Positions 8,438 through 17,205 are shown, counted from the stretch's first letter. The stretch: 64,000 nt of DNA from Duganella sp. SG902 (GCF_013376005.1 NZ_JABMJK010000004.1:62001-126000); one strand, 5' to 3'. Translations and numbers: made by a program. The notes: generated from the letters alone by a model not told the origin.

Positions 8438-9163
8438 ATGGCGTTCCGCTTTAAATTGATTCCTTTCGTGGCCACGGTGCTGGTGGTGGCCCTCGGCATA
8501 CAGCTCGGCAACTGGCAAACCCGCCGTGCCGAACAGAAAATCGCGTTGCAGGACAAGCTGGCGCAGGGCGCCCAGGCCGCGCCGCTGGTGCTGGACGGCG
8601 CGCCGCTGGCGGCCGACGCGGTGGCTTACCGCCGCGTGACCGTGCGCGGCGCCTTCGTGCGCGACTGGCCGGTCTATCTGGACAACCGCCCGTATCAGGG
8701 CCGGGCCGGGTTCTACCTGCTGATGCCGTTTAAAATATCCGGATCGAATATGCACGTGCTGGTGGCGCGCGGTTGGCTGCCGCGCGATCCGGCCGTGCGC
8801 GACAGGCTGCCGGCCTACGCCACGCCGGACGGCGAGGTCACCCTGCAGGGCGTGGCGCGCCTGAACGCCGGCCATGTGATGCAGCTGGGCAGCGCGCCGC
8901 CGCTGACGCCGAACGCCATCGTGCAAAATGCCGATCCCCTGCAACTGGCCAAGGACAGCGGCCTGACCATGCAGCCGTTTGTGGTGGAGCAGGGCGCCCC
9001 GGCCCAGCCGGCCGGCGACGATGCGCAGATGGTGCGCGACTGGCCGGCGCCGGCGCTGGGCGTGGAAAAACATCAAGGCTACGCCTTCCAGTGGTATGCG
9101 CTGGCGGCGATGGCGGTTATCTTTTTTGTAGCGAATGGATTCAGACGTGGAAAAACCAAGTAA
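8438..9163 (+). CDS. SURF1 family oxidase assembly protein
   Basis: 241-residue membrane protein with one helix at each end (about residues 8-26 and 215-233) and a periplasmic domain between them. The N-terminal G-I-Q-L-G-N-W-Q-x-R-R-A-x-x-K motif, V-Y-L-D-N-R-P-Y near residue 86 and V-A-R-G-W-L-P-R near residue 109 are SURF1 signatures. SURF1 proteins help deliver heme a to subunit I. The 3' end overlaps the next gene by 29 bases. Confidence 0.93.
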   Translation: MAFRFKLIPFVATVLVVALGIQLGNWQTRRAEQKIALQDKLAQGAQAAPLVLDGAPLAADAVAYRRVTVRGAFVRDWPVYLDNRPYQGRAGFYLLMPFKISGSNMHVLVARGWLPRDPAVRDRLPAYATPDGEVTLQGVARLNAGHVMQLGSAPPLTPNAIVQNADPLQLAKDSGLTMQPFVVEQGAPAQPAGDDAQMVRDWPAPALGVEKHQGYAFQWYALAAMAVIFFVANGFRRGKTK

Positions 9164-9764
9164 GCAGGGCCGTGGTCGTTGGAAACTGTTCGCGGTGCTG
9201 GCCGTGTGCGCGGCGCCGCTGATTGCGTCATACTTCACCTATTACGTCATCAAGCCCAAGGGCGGCGTCACCAATTACGGCGCGCTGATCGATCCGCGCC
9301 AGTATCCGATCCCCGCCATGGCCAGCACCACGCTGGACGGCAAGCCCGCACGGCTGGAGGATTACAAGGGCAAGTGGATCATGCTGAAGGTGGGGCCGTC
9401 CGACTGCCAGCAGGACTGCCAGGATCAGCTGTTCGCCATGCGCCAGCTGCGCACCATGCAGGGCAAGGAGATGGGCCGCATCGAGCGGGTCTGGATGATC
9501 ACCGACAACCAGCCGCTGGATACCATGCTGCTGCGCGTGAACGACGGTACCCGCATGCTGCGCGCGCCGGCCGACGTGCTGGAGAAGTGGCTGCCGCTGG
9601 AGAGCGGCGTGGCGGATAAGGCGTCCGACCATGTGTATCTGATCGACCCGCTGGGCAATCTGATGATGCGCTTCCCGAAAGGAGCGGTGTCCAGCGATAT
9701 TGAAAAAGTGAAGCGGGTCCACAAGGACATCGCCAAATTGTTGAAGGCATCTGCAATAGGTTAG
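9135..9764 (+). CDS. SCO-like thioredoxin-fold membrane protein
   Basis: 209 residues: a short cytoplasmic basic start, one transmembrane helix (about 17-36) and a periplasmic thioredoxin-like domain. The cysteine pair C91-x3-C95 (S-D-C-Q-Q-D-C) follows K-W-I-M-L-K-V-G-P, as the SCO copper site does, and D-H-V-Y-L-I-D-P near residue 171 resembles the His-containing SCO strand. It is shorter and more divergent than the SCO lipoprotein at 12340 and probably assists oxidase copper or thiol chemistry. The start overlaps SURF1; GTG/ATG alternatives downstream cannot be excluded. Confidence 0.75.
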   Translation: MDSDVEKPSKQGRGRWKLFAVLAVCAAPLIASYFTYYVIKPKGGVTNYGALIDPRQYPIPAMASTTLDGKPARLEDYKGKWIMLKVGPSDCQQDCQDQLFAMRQLRTMQGKEMGRIERVWMITDNQPLDTMLLRVNDGTRMLRAPADVLEKWLPLESGVADKASDHVYLIDPLGNLMMRFPKGAVSSDIEKVKRVHKDIAKLLKASAIG

Positions 9765-9768
9765 TTTT

Positions 9769-10923
9769 ATGCATCTCACACTCGCTCAAATGGCGATCAC
9801 GGCGCTGCTGATCGCGCTGCTGCCGGCCACCATCGTCTGGACCTCGTCGGACGCCAATAAATACCGCAAGCTGGTGTGGGTGAGCGTATTCCTGACGTTT
9901 GATCTGATCGTGTTTGGCGCCTTCACGCGCCTGACCGATTCCGGCCTCGGCTGCCCGGACTGGCCGGGCTGCTATGGCGCGGCCAACCCTTTCCTGGCCC
10001 ATGAGCAGATTGTTGCCGCCGAAACCCTGATGCCGACCGGCCCGGTCACTGTGGTCAAGGCCTGGATCGAGATGATCCACCGCTACCTGGCCATGTGCAT
10101 CGGCGTGCTGATCGTGGCGATGATGGCGCAGTCCTGGTATCAGTGGCGCAAGACCCGGCGCGTTGAATACGCGCCGTGGATGCCGACCGCGCTGTTCTTC
10201 TTTGTCTGCCTGCAGGGCGCGTTTGGCGCCTGGACGGTGACGCTGAAGCTGCAGCCGGTTATTGTGACCATCCACCTGCTGCTGGGCATGGGCTTGCTGT
10301 CCATGCTGGTGTGGTACGGCGGCCGCCAGAATCACCTGATCGCGCCGCGCACGCTGGTGAGCGCCTCGCCGCCGGCCATGCGCAATATCCGCATCCTGGC
10401 CGGTGTAGCCGCGACCTTGCTGCTAGTGCAACTGGCGCTGGGCGGCTGGACCAGCACCAATTACGCGACGCTGGCCTGCACCGATTTCCCGCTGTGCGGC
10501 GGCAAGCTGGTGCCGGAGATGGACTTCGAGCACGGCTTCACCCTGTGGCGCGAGCTGGGCAAGACCGCTGCCGGCCACTACCTGCCATTCTCGGCGCTGA
10601 CGGCGATCCACTGGGTGCACCGCAATTTCGGCTTCATCGTGGCCGTGGTGGCGGGCTACGCGGCGTGGCGGGCGTGGGGCCATGACGCCCTGCATAAAAC
10701 CGCCCGCTACATCGCCCTGACGCTGGCGGCGCAGATCCTGACCGGCGTGGCCACCATCTACCTGAGCTTCCCGCTGACCATCGCGGTGTTGCACAACGCC
10801 GGGGCGGCGCTGCTGGTACTTTTGCTGACCATGTTAAACTACAAGGCTAAGTACCAGTACGATATTGCAAAAAAAGCAGCTTCAGGCGCTTCGCATCCTC
10901 CCGCGTCGACGGTACGGCATTGA
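9769..10923 (+). CDS. ctaA: Heme A synthase (COX15/CtaA)
   Basis: Eight-helix inner-membrane monooxygenase that oxidises the C8 methyl of heme O to give heme A; 384 residues. The first half has G-A-F-T-R-L-T-D-S-G-L-G-C62-P-D-W-P-G-C68, the conserved extracytoplasmic cysteine loop, and paired heme histidines appear in W-I-E-M-I-H-R-Y, T-I-H-L-L-L-G-M, A-I-H-W-V-H-R and V-L-H-N-A-G. It starts four bases after the SCO-like gene and is followed 13 bases later by ctaB, as expected for a heme A pathway pair. Confidence 0.95.
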   Translation: MHLTLAQMAITALLIALLPATIVWTSSDANKYRKLVWVSVFLTFDLIVFGAFTRLTDSGLGCPDWPGCYGAANPFLAHEQIVAAETLMPTGPVTVVKAWIEMIHRYLAMCIGVLIVAMMAQSWYQWRKTRRVEYAPWMPTALFFFVCLQGAFGAWTVTLKLQPVIVTIHLLLGMGLLSMLVWYGGRQNHLIAPRTLVSASPPAMRNIRILAGVAATLLLVQLALGGWTSTNYATLACTDFPLCGGKLVPEMDFEHGFTLWRELGKTAAGHYLPFSALTAIHWVHRNFGFIVAVVAGYAAWRAWGHDALHKTARYIALTLAAQILTGVATIYLSFPLTIAVLHNAGAALLVLLLTMLNYKAKYQYDIAKKAASGASHPPASTVRH

Positions 10924-10936
10924 ATAAGTTTCCCTC

Positions 10937-11833
10937 ATGACCACGCAAACCGTAACCACCAAACACCAGAGCCGCGCCTCGCAATTTTGGGCGCTGACCA
11001 AACCGCGCGTCACCCAGCTGGCCGTGTTCTGTGCCGTCATCGGCATGTTCCTCGGCACGCCGGATGGGCTGCCGGACTGGCGTCTGGTGCTGTACGCGAC
11101 CGTGGGCATCTGGCTGCTGACCGGGGCGGCGTTCGCCGTTAACTGCCTGGCCGAGCGCGAGATCGACGCGCGCATGGCGCGCACCGCGCGCCGGCCAATG
11201 GCGCTGGGCGATATTTCCGTGCCGCAGACCGTGGTGTTCGCGCTGGTGATCGGCGGCGCCGGCATGTGGGTGCTGTACACCCTGGTCAATCCGCTGACCA
11301 TGTGGCTGACCTTTGTCACCTTCCTTGGCTACGCGATCATCTACACCATGATACTGAAGCCGGCCACGCCGCAGAACATCGTCATCGGCGGCCTGTCGGG
11401 CGCGATGCCGCCGGCCTTGGGCTGGGCGGCGGTGGCCAACGACGTGCCGATGGAGGCGTGGCTGCTGGTGCTGATCATCTTTGTCTGGACCCCGCCGCAC
11501 TTCTGGGCCCTGGCGCTGTACCGCCGCGATGACTACGCCAAGTCCGGCCTGCCGATGCTGCCGGTCACGCACGGCATGCAATTCACCCAGTTCCACGTCT
11601 GGCTGTACTCGATCGCCCTGGCGGCGACCACGCTGCTGCCGTACGCGGTGCGCATGAGCGGCCTGATCTATCTGATCAGCGCCATCGTACTGAACGCCGT
11701 GTTCTTGCGCCACGCCTGGAAAGTCTACCGCCACTACACCGACCTGATTGCCCGCAAAGCCTTCGCCTGGTCCATCATCTACCTCGGCCTGCTGTTCCTG
11801 GCCCTGCTGGTAGACCATTACTTCAAGATCTGA
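10937..11833 (+). CDS. ctaB: Protoheme IX farnesyltransferase (heme O synthase)
   Basis: UbiA-superfamily prenyltransferase that adds a farnesyl group to heme B to give heme O, the substrate of CtaA. 298 residues, about nine helices. The first Asp-rich-type motif is N69-C-L-A-E-R-E-I-D77 with M-A-R-T-x-x-R-P after it, and [17 protein letters not shown] near residue 136 is the family signature. The end overlaps by 16 bases the convergent small gene at 11818. Confidence 0.96.
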   Translation: MTTQTVTTKHQSRASQFWALTKPRVTQLAVFCAVIGMFLGTPDGLPDWRLVLYATVGIWLLTGAAFAVNCLAEREIDARMARTARRPMALGDISVPQTVVFALVIGGAGMWVLYTLVNPLTMWLTFVTFLGYAIIYTMILKPATPQNIVIGGLSGAMPPALGWAAVANDVPMEAWLLVLIIFVWTPPHFWALALYRRDDYAKSGLPMLPVTHGMQFTQFHVWLYSIALAATTLLPYAVRMSGLIYLISAIVLNAVFLRHAWKVYRHYTDLIARKAFAWSIIYLGLLFLALLVDHYFKI

Positions 11834-12000
11834 CGCGGATCAGGTAGCTTAAACGGTATTACTCCGATGCTGATTTCGCCGTTGGGCCCGGAACGGTCGC
11901 AGACCTTGAAATCATTGCCTGCAAGCCAAAACGAAACCTCCTGCTCCCGCGATGAAGACGAGCTGCGTGGTGGTAATGGGATCAATGGGAGGCATTTCAT
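11818..12000 (-). CDS. Small protein of unknown function, coupled to winged-helix gene
   Basis: A 60-residue protein; no family recognised. The first third is low-complexity ([10 protein letters not shown]) and the rest is a mixed hydrophobic and polar segment, [13 protein letters not shown] then [12 protein letters not shown], that reads like a folded strand-rich domain. Its ATG overlaps the stop of the upstream winged-helix gene in an ATGA arrangement, which is the main reason for calling it. It runs against ctaB and overlaps its 3' end. The area is less G+C-rich than the neighbouring heme genes, which suggests separate origin. Confidence 0.5.
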   Translation of the reverse strand: MKCLPLIPLPPRSSSSSREQEVSFWLAGNDFKVCDRSGPNGEISIGVIPFKLPDPRQILK

Positions 12001-12263
12001 ACTCCAACTTTGTTCGTGAGTGCATCCAGTAGCTTTTGAGTCCAAGGAGCGTCTCTTCGATATTTTTCTGTTGTTGTGTAGAGCGTTTGGCCCTTTGGGT
12101 TGGGACGATAAGCGCGCAAAAAACCGTCGGCTGTTTCAAGGACGTTCACAATGGTTTCTGGCGCTATCCCAGTCTCATCGGAGATGCCTTTCACCGTACG
12201 CCACACGTATTTGGATTCGCGGATGGCGGTGCGGATTTTTTCTTTGGCGTCGCGTTCGTCCAT
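11997..12263 (-). CDS. Winged-helix DNA-binding-like protein
   Basis: 88 residues. The pattern is a helix (A-K-E-K-I-R-T-A-I), then V-W-R-T-V-K-G-I-S-D-E-T-G and A-P-E-T-I-V-N-V-L as a helix-turn-helix, then L-R-A-Y-R-P-N-P-K-G-Q-T-L-Y-T as a two-strand wing, which is a compact winged-helix domain. No catalytic motif is present. The start at 12263 is chosen because a G-rich Shine-Dalgarno (GAGGGGG) is five bases upstream. It precedes and is coupled to the 60-residue gene. A regulator or a nucleic-acid sensor component is possible; this is inference. Confidence 0.65.
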   Translation of the reverse strand: MDERDAKEKIRTAIRESKYVWRTVKGISDETGIAPETIVNVLETADGFLRAYRPNPKGQTLYTTTEKYRRDAPWTQKLLDALTNKVGV

Positions 12264-12339
12264 GATGGCCCCCTCTAGCGGTATCATGCTGGTTAGACTC
12301 AGTTCAAGCTCAACAAGTTCAACCGAAAGACCACCGCTG

Positions 12340-12933
12340 ATGAAAAAAGTTCTCGCCTTTGCTTTGATCGCTGTTTCCTTGCTTGCCGGCTGCGGCGAGA
12401 AGAAGGGGGAGGCGCCCAAGCCGGCGTTTCAGAGCACCGACCTGACCGGCGCCACGTTCGCCAGGGATTTCGCGCTCACCGACCATAACGGCAAGCCGCG
12501 CACCATGGCCGACTTCAAAGGCAAGGTGGTGGTGATGTTCTTCGGCTATACCCAGTGCCCCGACGTCTGCCCCACCACCATGGCCGAAATGTCGGAGGTG
12601 ATGAAGGAGCTCGGCCCGCAATCCGACCAGGTGCAGGTGCTGTTCGTCACCGTCGATCCCGAGCGTGATACCCAAAAGCTGCTGGCCGAATACGTGCCGG
12701 TGTTCGACAAGCGCTTCCTCGGCCTGTACGGCACGCCGGAGCAGACCGCCGCCGTCGCCAAGGAATTCAAGGTGATGTACAACAAGGTGGAGGGCAGCAC
12801 CAAGGGCAATTACACCATGGACCACACCGCCGCCAGCTATGTGTTCGACAAGCAGGGCAAGCTGCGCCTGCTGCTGCGCTCGGGCCAGGGCGTGGCGCCG
12901 GCCGTGCATGACATCAAACTGCTGCTGGGCTGA
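12340..12933 (+). CDS. SCO1/SenC family copper-delivery lipoprotein
   Basis: 197-residue thioredoxin-fold protein that delivers copper to the CuA site of subunit II. The lipobox L-L-A-G-C18 predicts a membrane-anchored lipoprotein. The copper ligands are all present: C73-P-D-V-C77 in the T-Q-C-P-D-V-C-P motif and H162 in T-M-D-H-T-A-A. The start was placed at the signal peptide ATG; the longer frame upstream runs through the opposite-strand winged-helix gene. It would belong with ctaA-ctaB but is separated from them by the reverse-strand pair. Confidence 0.94.
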   Translation: MKKVLAFALIAVSLLAGCGEKKGEAPKPAFQSTDLTGATFARDFALTDHNGKPRTMADFKGKVVVMFFGYTQCPDVCPTTMAEMSEVMKELGPQSDQVQVLFVTVDPERDTQKLLAEYVPVFDKRFLGLYGTPEQTAAVAKEFKVMYNKVEGSTKGNYTMDHTAASYVFDKQGKLRLLLRSGQGVAPAVHDIKLLLG

Positions 12934-12938
12934 TCCGC

Positions 12939-13976
12939 ATGCAACAGCGCTTCCAACCCTTCACCCGGCTGGCCGCCATCATCCTGCTGGTGATCGGCTG
13001 CCTGATCGTGCTGCGGCCCTTCCTGGCCGCGATTCTGTTCGCCGCCGCCATCACCATCTCCAGCTGGCCGCTGTACCTGCGCCTGCTGGCGCGCCTCAAG
13101 CAGCGCCGCACAGTCGCCGCGCTGGTGATGAGCATAGGCCTGACGCTGCTGATCATCGTGCCGCTGACCCTGGTCACCTGGAACATCGCCGACAACGCCT
13201 CCGACGTCTACGACCAGGTCAAGGCCGGCCTCGGCAGCGGCACGCTGGACCCGCCGGCCTGGCTGCGCGACATCCCGGTGGTGGGCGAGGCCGCCTACAC
13301 CTACCTCGGCAAGCTGCTGCACAGCCGCGAGGAATTGCTGAACGCGGCGCGCAACCTGCTGGAGCCTGGCCGTCGCGTCCTGCTGGGCGGCGGCATGGTG
13401 CTGGGCAGCGGCGTGGCGCAGGTCAGCCTGGCCGTGTTCGTCAGCTTCTTCCTGTACCGCGACGGCGCGGCCATCCTGCGGGCGCTGGCCAGCGGTATGG
13501 ACAAGCTGATCGGAGAACAAAGCGTCACCGTGGCCGACACCGTCAGCCGCACCGTGCGCGGCGTGATGTATGGCCTGCTCGGCACGGCGCTGGCGCAGGC
13601 GGTGGTGGCGGCGGTGGGTTTCCTGATCGCCGGCGTGCCGGCGGTGACGCTGCTGTCGGTGGCCACCTTCCTGTTCTCGCTGATTCCGGTCGGCCCGCCG
13701 CTGATCTGGGGCGGCGCCACCATCTGGCTGTTCAACCACGGCGACACCGGCTGGGCCATCTTCATGCTGGTGTGGGGCATGTTCGTGATCAGCGGGGTCG
13801 ACAACGTGGTCAAGCCGATGCTGATCTCGCGCGGCAGCAGCCTGCCGTTCATCCTGGTGCTGCTGGGCGTGATGGGCGGCGTGCTGGCGTTCGGCTTTGT
13901 CGGCCTGTTCATCGGCCCGACCCTGCTGGCGGTCGGCCTCGGCCTGCTGCGCAACTGGACCGCCAACGAACTTTAA
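12939..13976 (+). CDS. AI-2E family transporter (YdiK/PerM type)
   Basis: 345-residue polytopic inner-membrane protein. Hydrophobic N-terminal helices (I-I-L-L-V-I-G-C-L-I-V-L-R-P-F) and a C-terminal pair with L-F-S-L-I-P-V-G-P-P-L-I-W and the D-N-V-V-K-P motif mark the AI-2E (PerM) permease family. Members export or exchange small molecules or ions; the substrate cannot be told. It starts five bases after the SCO gene and overlaps the convergent binding-protein gene by four bases. Confidence 0.9.
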   Translation: MQQRFQPFTRLAAIILLVIGCLIVLRPFLAAILFAAAITISSWPLYLRLLARLKQRRTVAALVMSIGLTLLIIVPLTLVTWNIADNASDVYDQVKAGLGSGTLDPPAWLRDIPVVGEAAYTYLGKLLHSREELLNAARNLLEPGRRVLLGGGMVLGSGVAQVSLAVFVSFFLYRDGAAILRALASGMDKLIGEQSVTVADTVSRTVRGVMYGLLGTALAQAVVAAVGFLIAGVPAVTLLSVATFLFSLIPVGPPLIWGGATIWLFNHGDTGWAIFMLVWGMFVISGVDNVVKPMLISRGSSLPFILVLLGVMGGVLAFGFVGLFIGPTLLAVGLGLLRNWTANEL

Positions 13977-14776
13977 AAGTTCAACAGCTTGGCGGCCAGC
14001 TCGGCGTCCAGATGGCGCTCGAAGATGCGCCTGAGCGTGCCGTCCTCGCGCATGGCGCGGATGGTCTGGCTGAAGCGCGTCGCCAGCGCCTCGTCGACGT
14101 GCTGGCGTGACAGGATCAGGCCGCCCACCACCGCATCCTTGGGCGGCGCCCAGTCCATGATGCGGTAATTGCCGCTCATCTGCTCCTGTTTCAGCAGCGG
14201 ATACCAGCCGGTGCTGATCGCCATCACCGCCTGCACCCGTCCCACCTTGAACAGGCGCAGCATGGCCTCGTAATCGGGCGCCTCGTACACCCGGCCCTTG
14301 GCGCGCAGGCGGTCCAGCCAGGCATCGTATGCCTTGCCATGCTTGAAGGACTTGATCACGCCGATCTTGACGCCGGGATCGGCCAGGAAATCGTCCATGC
14401 TGCGGATGTTGGGATTGACGTCCTTTTGCAGCAGCACGTAATTGCGCTCGGACAGATAGGGCACCACGCGGCCGAACTTCTCCCGCTCCGGCGTCGACAC
14501 CGCCGACACCGACATATCGATGGTGCCGCCGCTCAGGCCGGCCCAGATGCGCACGCGCGAATCGGTCGAGGCGTCGATGGTGCAGCCCATGCGGCGCGCC
14601 ACCTCGTCCACCACGTCCTTGTCGATGCCGGTCCAGCGGCCGTCGGCGCCCTTGTAGTAGAGCGCGCCGTATTCGTAGAAAGCGCTGCGCAGGTGGCCGC
14701 AGGCGGGATGGTGCTCGGCGGCCGCCGTGCCGCTCAGGCCGAGCAGGGCGCCGCACAGGATCAATCGGGCTAACAT
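13973..14776 (-). CDS. Periplasmic amino-acid-type substrate-binding protein
   Basis: 267-residue protein with a cleavable signal peptide ending near A-A-A-E and a bacterial extracellular solute-binding family 3 fold. Typical elements are W-T-G-I-D-K-D-V-V-D-E-V-A-R-R-M, G-T-I-D-M-S-V-S-A-V-S-T-P-E-R near residue 85, and G-V-I-K-S in the hinge region. No permease or ATPase gene is adjacent, so it may be an orphan binding protein or a sensor partner. The substrate is not predictable. Confidence 0.85.
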   Translation of the reverse strand: MLARLILCGALLGLSGTAAAEHHPACGHLRSAFYEYGALYYKGADGRWTGIDKDVVDEVARRMGCTIDASTDSRVRIWAGLSGGTIDMSVSAVSTPEREKFGRVVPYLSERNYVLLQKDVNPNIRSMDDFLADPGVKIGVIKSFKHGKAYDAWLDRLRAKGRVYEAPDYEAMLRLFKVGRVQAVMAISTGWYPLLKQEQMSGNYRIMDWAPPKDAVVGGLILSRQHVDEALATRFSQTIRAMREDGTLRRIFERHLDAELAAKLLNF

Positions 14777-14806
14777 GTCTCCTCCCTGGCGCCCCCGGGA
14801 CGCCGG

Positions 14807-16144
14807 TCAGTCCTGGTCGGCGTTGTCCTCGGTATCGTCTTTCGGGATCACCTTGACCAGCAGGATGCGCGGACCGTTCATTTTCTTGGCGACGATGTCA
14901 AAACCGCGGAAGCTGATGCGTTGTCCCTGTTTCGGGATATCGCCCAGCTTCAGCATGATCAGGCCGCCCACCGATTCTACCTCTTCCAGGCCCAGCTCTT
15001 CATTTTCAATGTCGATGCCCAGGGTGCGCTCCAGCGAGAAGATCGGCAGGCTGGCCTTGCCGATCAGGGTGCCGTCCGGCTGCTTGAGCCAATCGTTCTC
15101 GTTGAGGCGGAACTCGTCGTGGATCTCGCCCACCATGGCGCCCAGCAGATTGTCCAGCGTGATGAAGCCGACCGGGCGCTTGCCCTTTTCGCCGATCAGG
15201 GCGAAGTGGGGGGCGCCGTCGCGGAAGCGGCGGAACTGTTCCAGCGCCGGGGTGCGGGCGGAGATCGTCTCGACCGGGCGCAGGAAGGGCACCAGGTCGT
15301 TGATCGGCTTGCCGGACTGCATGGCGAAGAACAGATCCTTCAGGTGCACCACGCCCAGCACGGTCTCGCCATCCTTGTCGTAGTAGGGGTAGCGGCTGAA
15401 GCGGTTGCGCAGCATGGTGTCGAGGTTGTCGTTGAGCGAACGGGCGGCGTGCAGGCTGATCACCTCGTTAATCGGGCGCATCAGGTCGGACACCGCCAGG
15501 TCGCTGAAATCGAGCGAATGGGCCAGGATGTTGCGTTCGTCCTGATTGAACTTCTCGCCTGGCTGGCTGGTGCGCAGGATCAGCTTCAGCTCATCGACCG
15601 AGTAATGGCTGTCATGGCCGCCCTTGCCGGACAGGCCGGCCAGGCCCAGCACCATATTGGCGCTGGCGTTGAGCAGATAGATGAACGGGTACATGGCCCA
15701 GTAAAAAGCGTACAGCGGAATCGCGCTCCACAGGCTGACCACTTCGGGCATGCGGATCGCCATCGACTTCGGCGCCAGCTCGCCCACCACGATGTGCAGG
15801 AAAGAGATCACGCCGAACGCGAACACGAAGGCGATGCCGTGCACCAGCTCGGGCGAGGTGATGCCGACCAAGGTCAGCAGCGGTTCCAGCAGGCTGGCGA
15901 AGGCCGGCTCGCCGACCCAGCCGAGGCCGAGCGACGCCAGCGTGATACCGAGCTGGCAGGCGGACAGATAAGCGTCCAGCTCGCCGTGCACCTTGCCGAG
16001 GATGCGCCCCTTGAGTCCCTGTGTCTTGGCGATGGCGCGCACCCGCGTTTTTCGCAACGTGACGATGCCGAATTCGGCAGCGACGAAGAAACCGTTCAAA
16101 GCAACCAGGAAGATGGCGAGAACGACAAGCAGGAAGTTTTGCAT
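14807..16144 (-). CDS. CNNM/CorC family membrane protein with CBS pair
   Basis: 445-residue protein of the hemolysin-III-like TlyC/CNNM group. Domains in order: an N-terminal DUF21 (CNNM) membrane region of about four helices (residues 1-190), a CBS pair (about 205-335, with M-R-P-I-N-E-V and Y-P-Y-Y-D-K-D-G), and a C-terminal CorC/HlyC domain (about 350-430). Relatives are linked to magnesium or cobalt efflux and to acid or osmotic tolerance. The ATG at 16144 was chosen because the hydrophobic helix starts right after it; an in-frame ATG at 16183 is possible but lies only 12 bases from a repeat. Confidence 0.88.
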   Translation of the reverse strand: MQNFLLVVLAIFLVALNGFFVAAEFGIVTLRKTRVRAIAKTQGLKGRILGKVHGELDAYLSACQLGITLASLGLGWVGEPAFASLLEPLLTLVGITSPELVHGIAFVFAFGVISFLHIVVGELAPKSMAIRMPEVVSLWSAIPLYAFYWAMYPFIYLLNASANMVLGLAGLSGKGGHDSHYSVDELKLILRTSQPGEKFNQDERNILAHSLDFSDLAVSDLMRPINEVISLHAARSLNDNLDTMLRNRFSRYPYYDKDGETVLGVVHLKDLFFAMQSGKPINDLVPFLRPVETISARTPALEQFRRFRDGAPHFALIGEKGKRPVGFITLDNLLGAMVGEIHDEFRLNENDWLKQPDGTLIGKASLPIFSLERTLGIDIENEELGLEEVESVGGLIMLKLGDIPKQGQRISFRGFDIVAKKMNGPRILLVKVIPKDDTEDNADQD

Positions 16145-16195
16145 AGGGGCCGAGCGGCGGAGTTCCGTAATTGAAACCTGCATCTTAAACGATAA

Positions 16196-16287
16196 TCCGG
16201 GGTCAGGTCCTCCATTTCTACACGCGCTCTGCCGTAGGACGGGCCCTACTGCAGAGCGCGTGTAGAAATGGAGGACCTGACCCCGGA
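16196..16287. repeat. 92 bp near-perfect palindrome, family B (REP-like)
   Basis: The two 46-base halves are reverse complements except for a few bases at the centre; the outer 37 bases on each side pair perfectly. The ends carry the TCCGGGGTCAGGTCC / GGACCTGACCCCGGA core. One arm recurs inside comF at 1962-1989. It fills the gap between the CNNM gene and the LysR gene and ends two bases from the LysR stop codon. As RNA it would fold as one long hairpin and could stop or stabilise transcripts. Confidence 0.85.
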
Positions 16288-16288
16288 G

Positions 16289-17191
16289 TTAGGCGAACAG
16301 GCCCGCGTGGACTTCGTTCATGATCGCCTCGATCGCCGGGTGGGTGATCTTGCGGGCGTTGGAGATGGCGTAGAAGTGCTCGCGCAGCTCGGGCGCGTTG
16401 CCTACGAGTACGGCGCCGAACTGGTCTTCGATGTCCTGCGCCAGCGCCGACGGCGCGAAAAACAATCCCAGGCCGTTGCGGCCGAAGGTGTTTAGCATGG
16501 CGTTGTCCTCGAACTCGCCGACGATTTCCGGCCGTACCTTGTGTTGCACCAGCCAGGCGTCGATGCGTCCGCGTAAAGCATTGTTGCGGGTCGGAACCAG
16601 CAGCGGCGCGCCGTCCAGGCTGGCCGGGAAGTTGCGCCGGTATTTGCGCGCCAGCCTCGGTACGCCGAACAGTTTCATGTCGCTTTCGCCCAGCAGGTGG
16701 CTGAATACTTTCAGGCTGCCCCCCGCGCGCACGGTGCGGTCGGTCAGCACCACGTCCAGTTTGCCCAGCGCCAGGTCGGCCAGCAGGTTCTCGAATTCGT
16801 CCTCCATGCATACCAGCCGCACCTGCGTGCCCATGCGCTGGGTCGCCTGCAGCAGGCGGTAGGCGATCAGCTTGGGCAGCGAGTCGGAGATGCCCACCGT
16901 CAGCCGCATCTTGCCGGTCTCGGCTTCTTCCAGCGCGTCCTGCAACTGGTCGCCCAGCGCGAAGATCTGCTCGCAATAGCTGAGCGCCAGCTTGCCCGCC
17001 TCGGTCGGCACCAGCCGCCGCCCCTGCGGTTCGAGCAGCTGTTTGCCGATCGATTGTTCCAGCGAGGCGAGCTGCATGCTGATGGTCTGCACCGCCAGCC
17101 CCAGACGCTCCGCGGCCCGCGTCACGCCCCCTTCCTTGGCCACCATCCAGAAGAAATACAAGTGCCTGAAGTTGAGTCCGTTGTTTTTCAT
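16289..17191 (-). CDS. LysR family regulator, NhaR-like
   Basis: 300 residues, normal LysR length. The N-terminal winged helix begins L-N-F-R-H-L-Y-F-F-W-M-V-A-K-E-G-G-V-T-R-A-A-E, which is the NhaR style of start (H-L-Y-Y-F-W-x-V-x-K-E-G). A substrate-binding domain follows from about residue 90. NhaR proteins respond to sodium and pH. No Na+/H+ antiporter gene is adjacent; the divergent neighbour is the DUF475/TerC gene, which is the likely target along with its own promoter. Confidence 0.85.
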   Translation of the reverse strand: MKNNGLNFRHLYFFWMVAKEGGVTRAAERLGLAVQTISMQLASLEQSIGKQLLEPQGRRLVPTEAGKLALSYCEQIFALGDQLQDALEEAETGKMRLTVGISDSLPKLIAYRLLQATQRMGTQVRLVCMEDEFENLLADLALGKLDVVLTDRTVRAGGSLKVFSHLLGESDMKLFGVPRLARKYRRNFPASLDGAPLLVPTRNNALRGRIDAWLVQHKVRPEIVGEFEDNAMLNTFGRNGLGLFFAPSALAQDIEDQFGAVLVGNAPELREHFYAISNARKITHPAIEAIMNEVHAGLFA

Positions 17192-17205
17192 TGTTCTATT
17201 TTTAC

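Noticed and set aside
8192..9238. Longer version (348 codons) of the twin-helix protein
   Set aside because: Everything before the ATG at 8398 is antisense to the SURF1 gene; the 68-residue version matches the small-protein family size.
12151..12933. Longer start for the SCO lipoprotein
   Set aside because: It would remove the signal peptide from the N-terminus and run through the opposite-strand winged-helix gene.
12837..14756. Long reverse-strand frame across the AI-2E and SCO genes
   Set aside because: It shadows two well-supported plus-strand genes and one reverse gene in another frame.
16196..16287. CRISPR repeat or integron site
   Set aside because: It is a single palindrome with no spacers, no cas genes and no integrase; REP-type element is the simpler reading.
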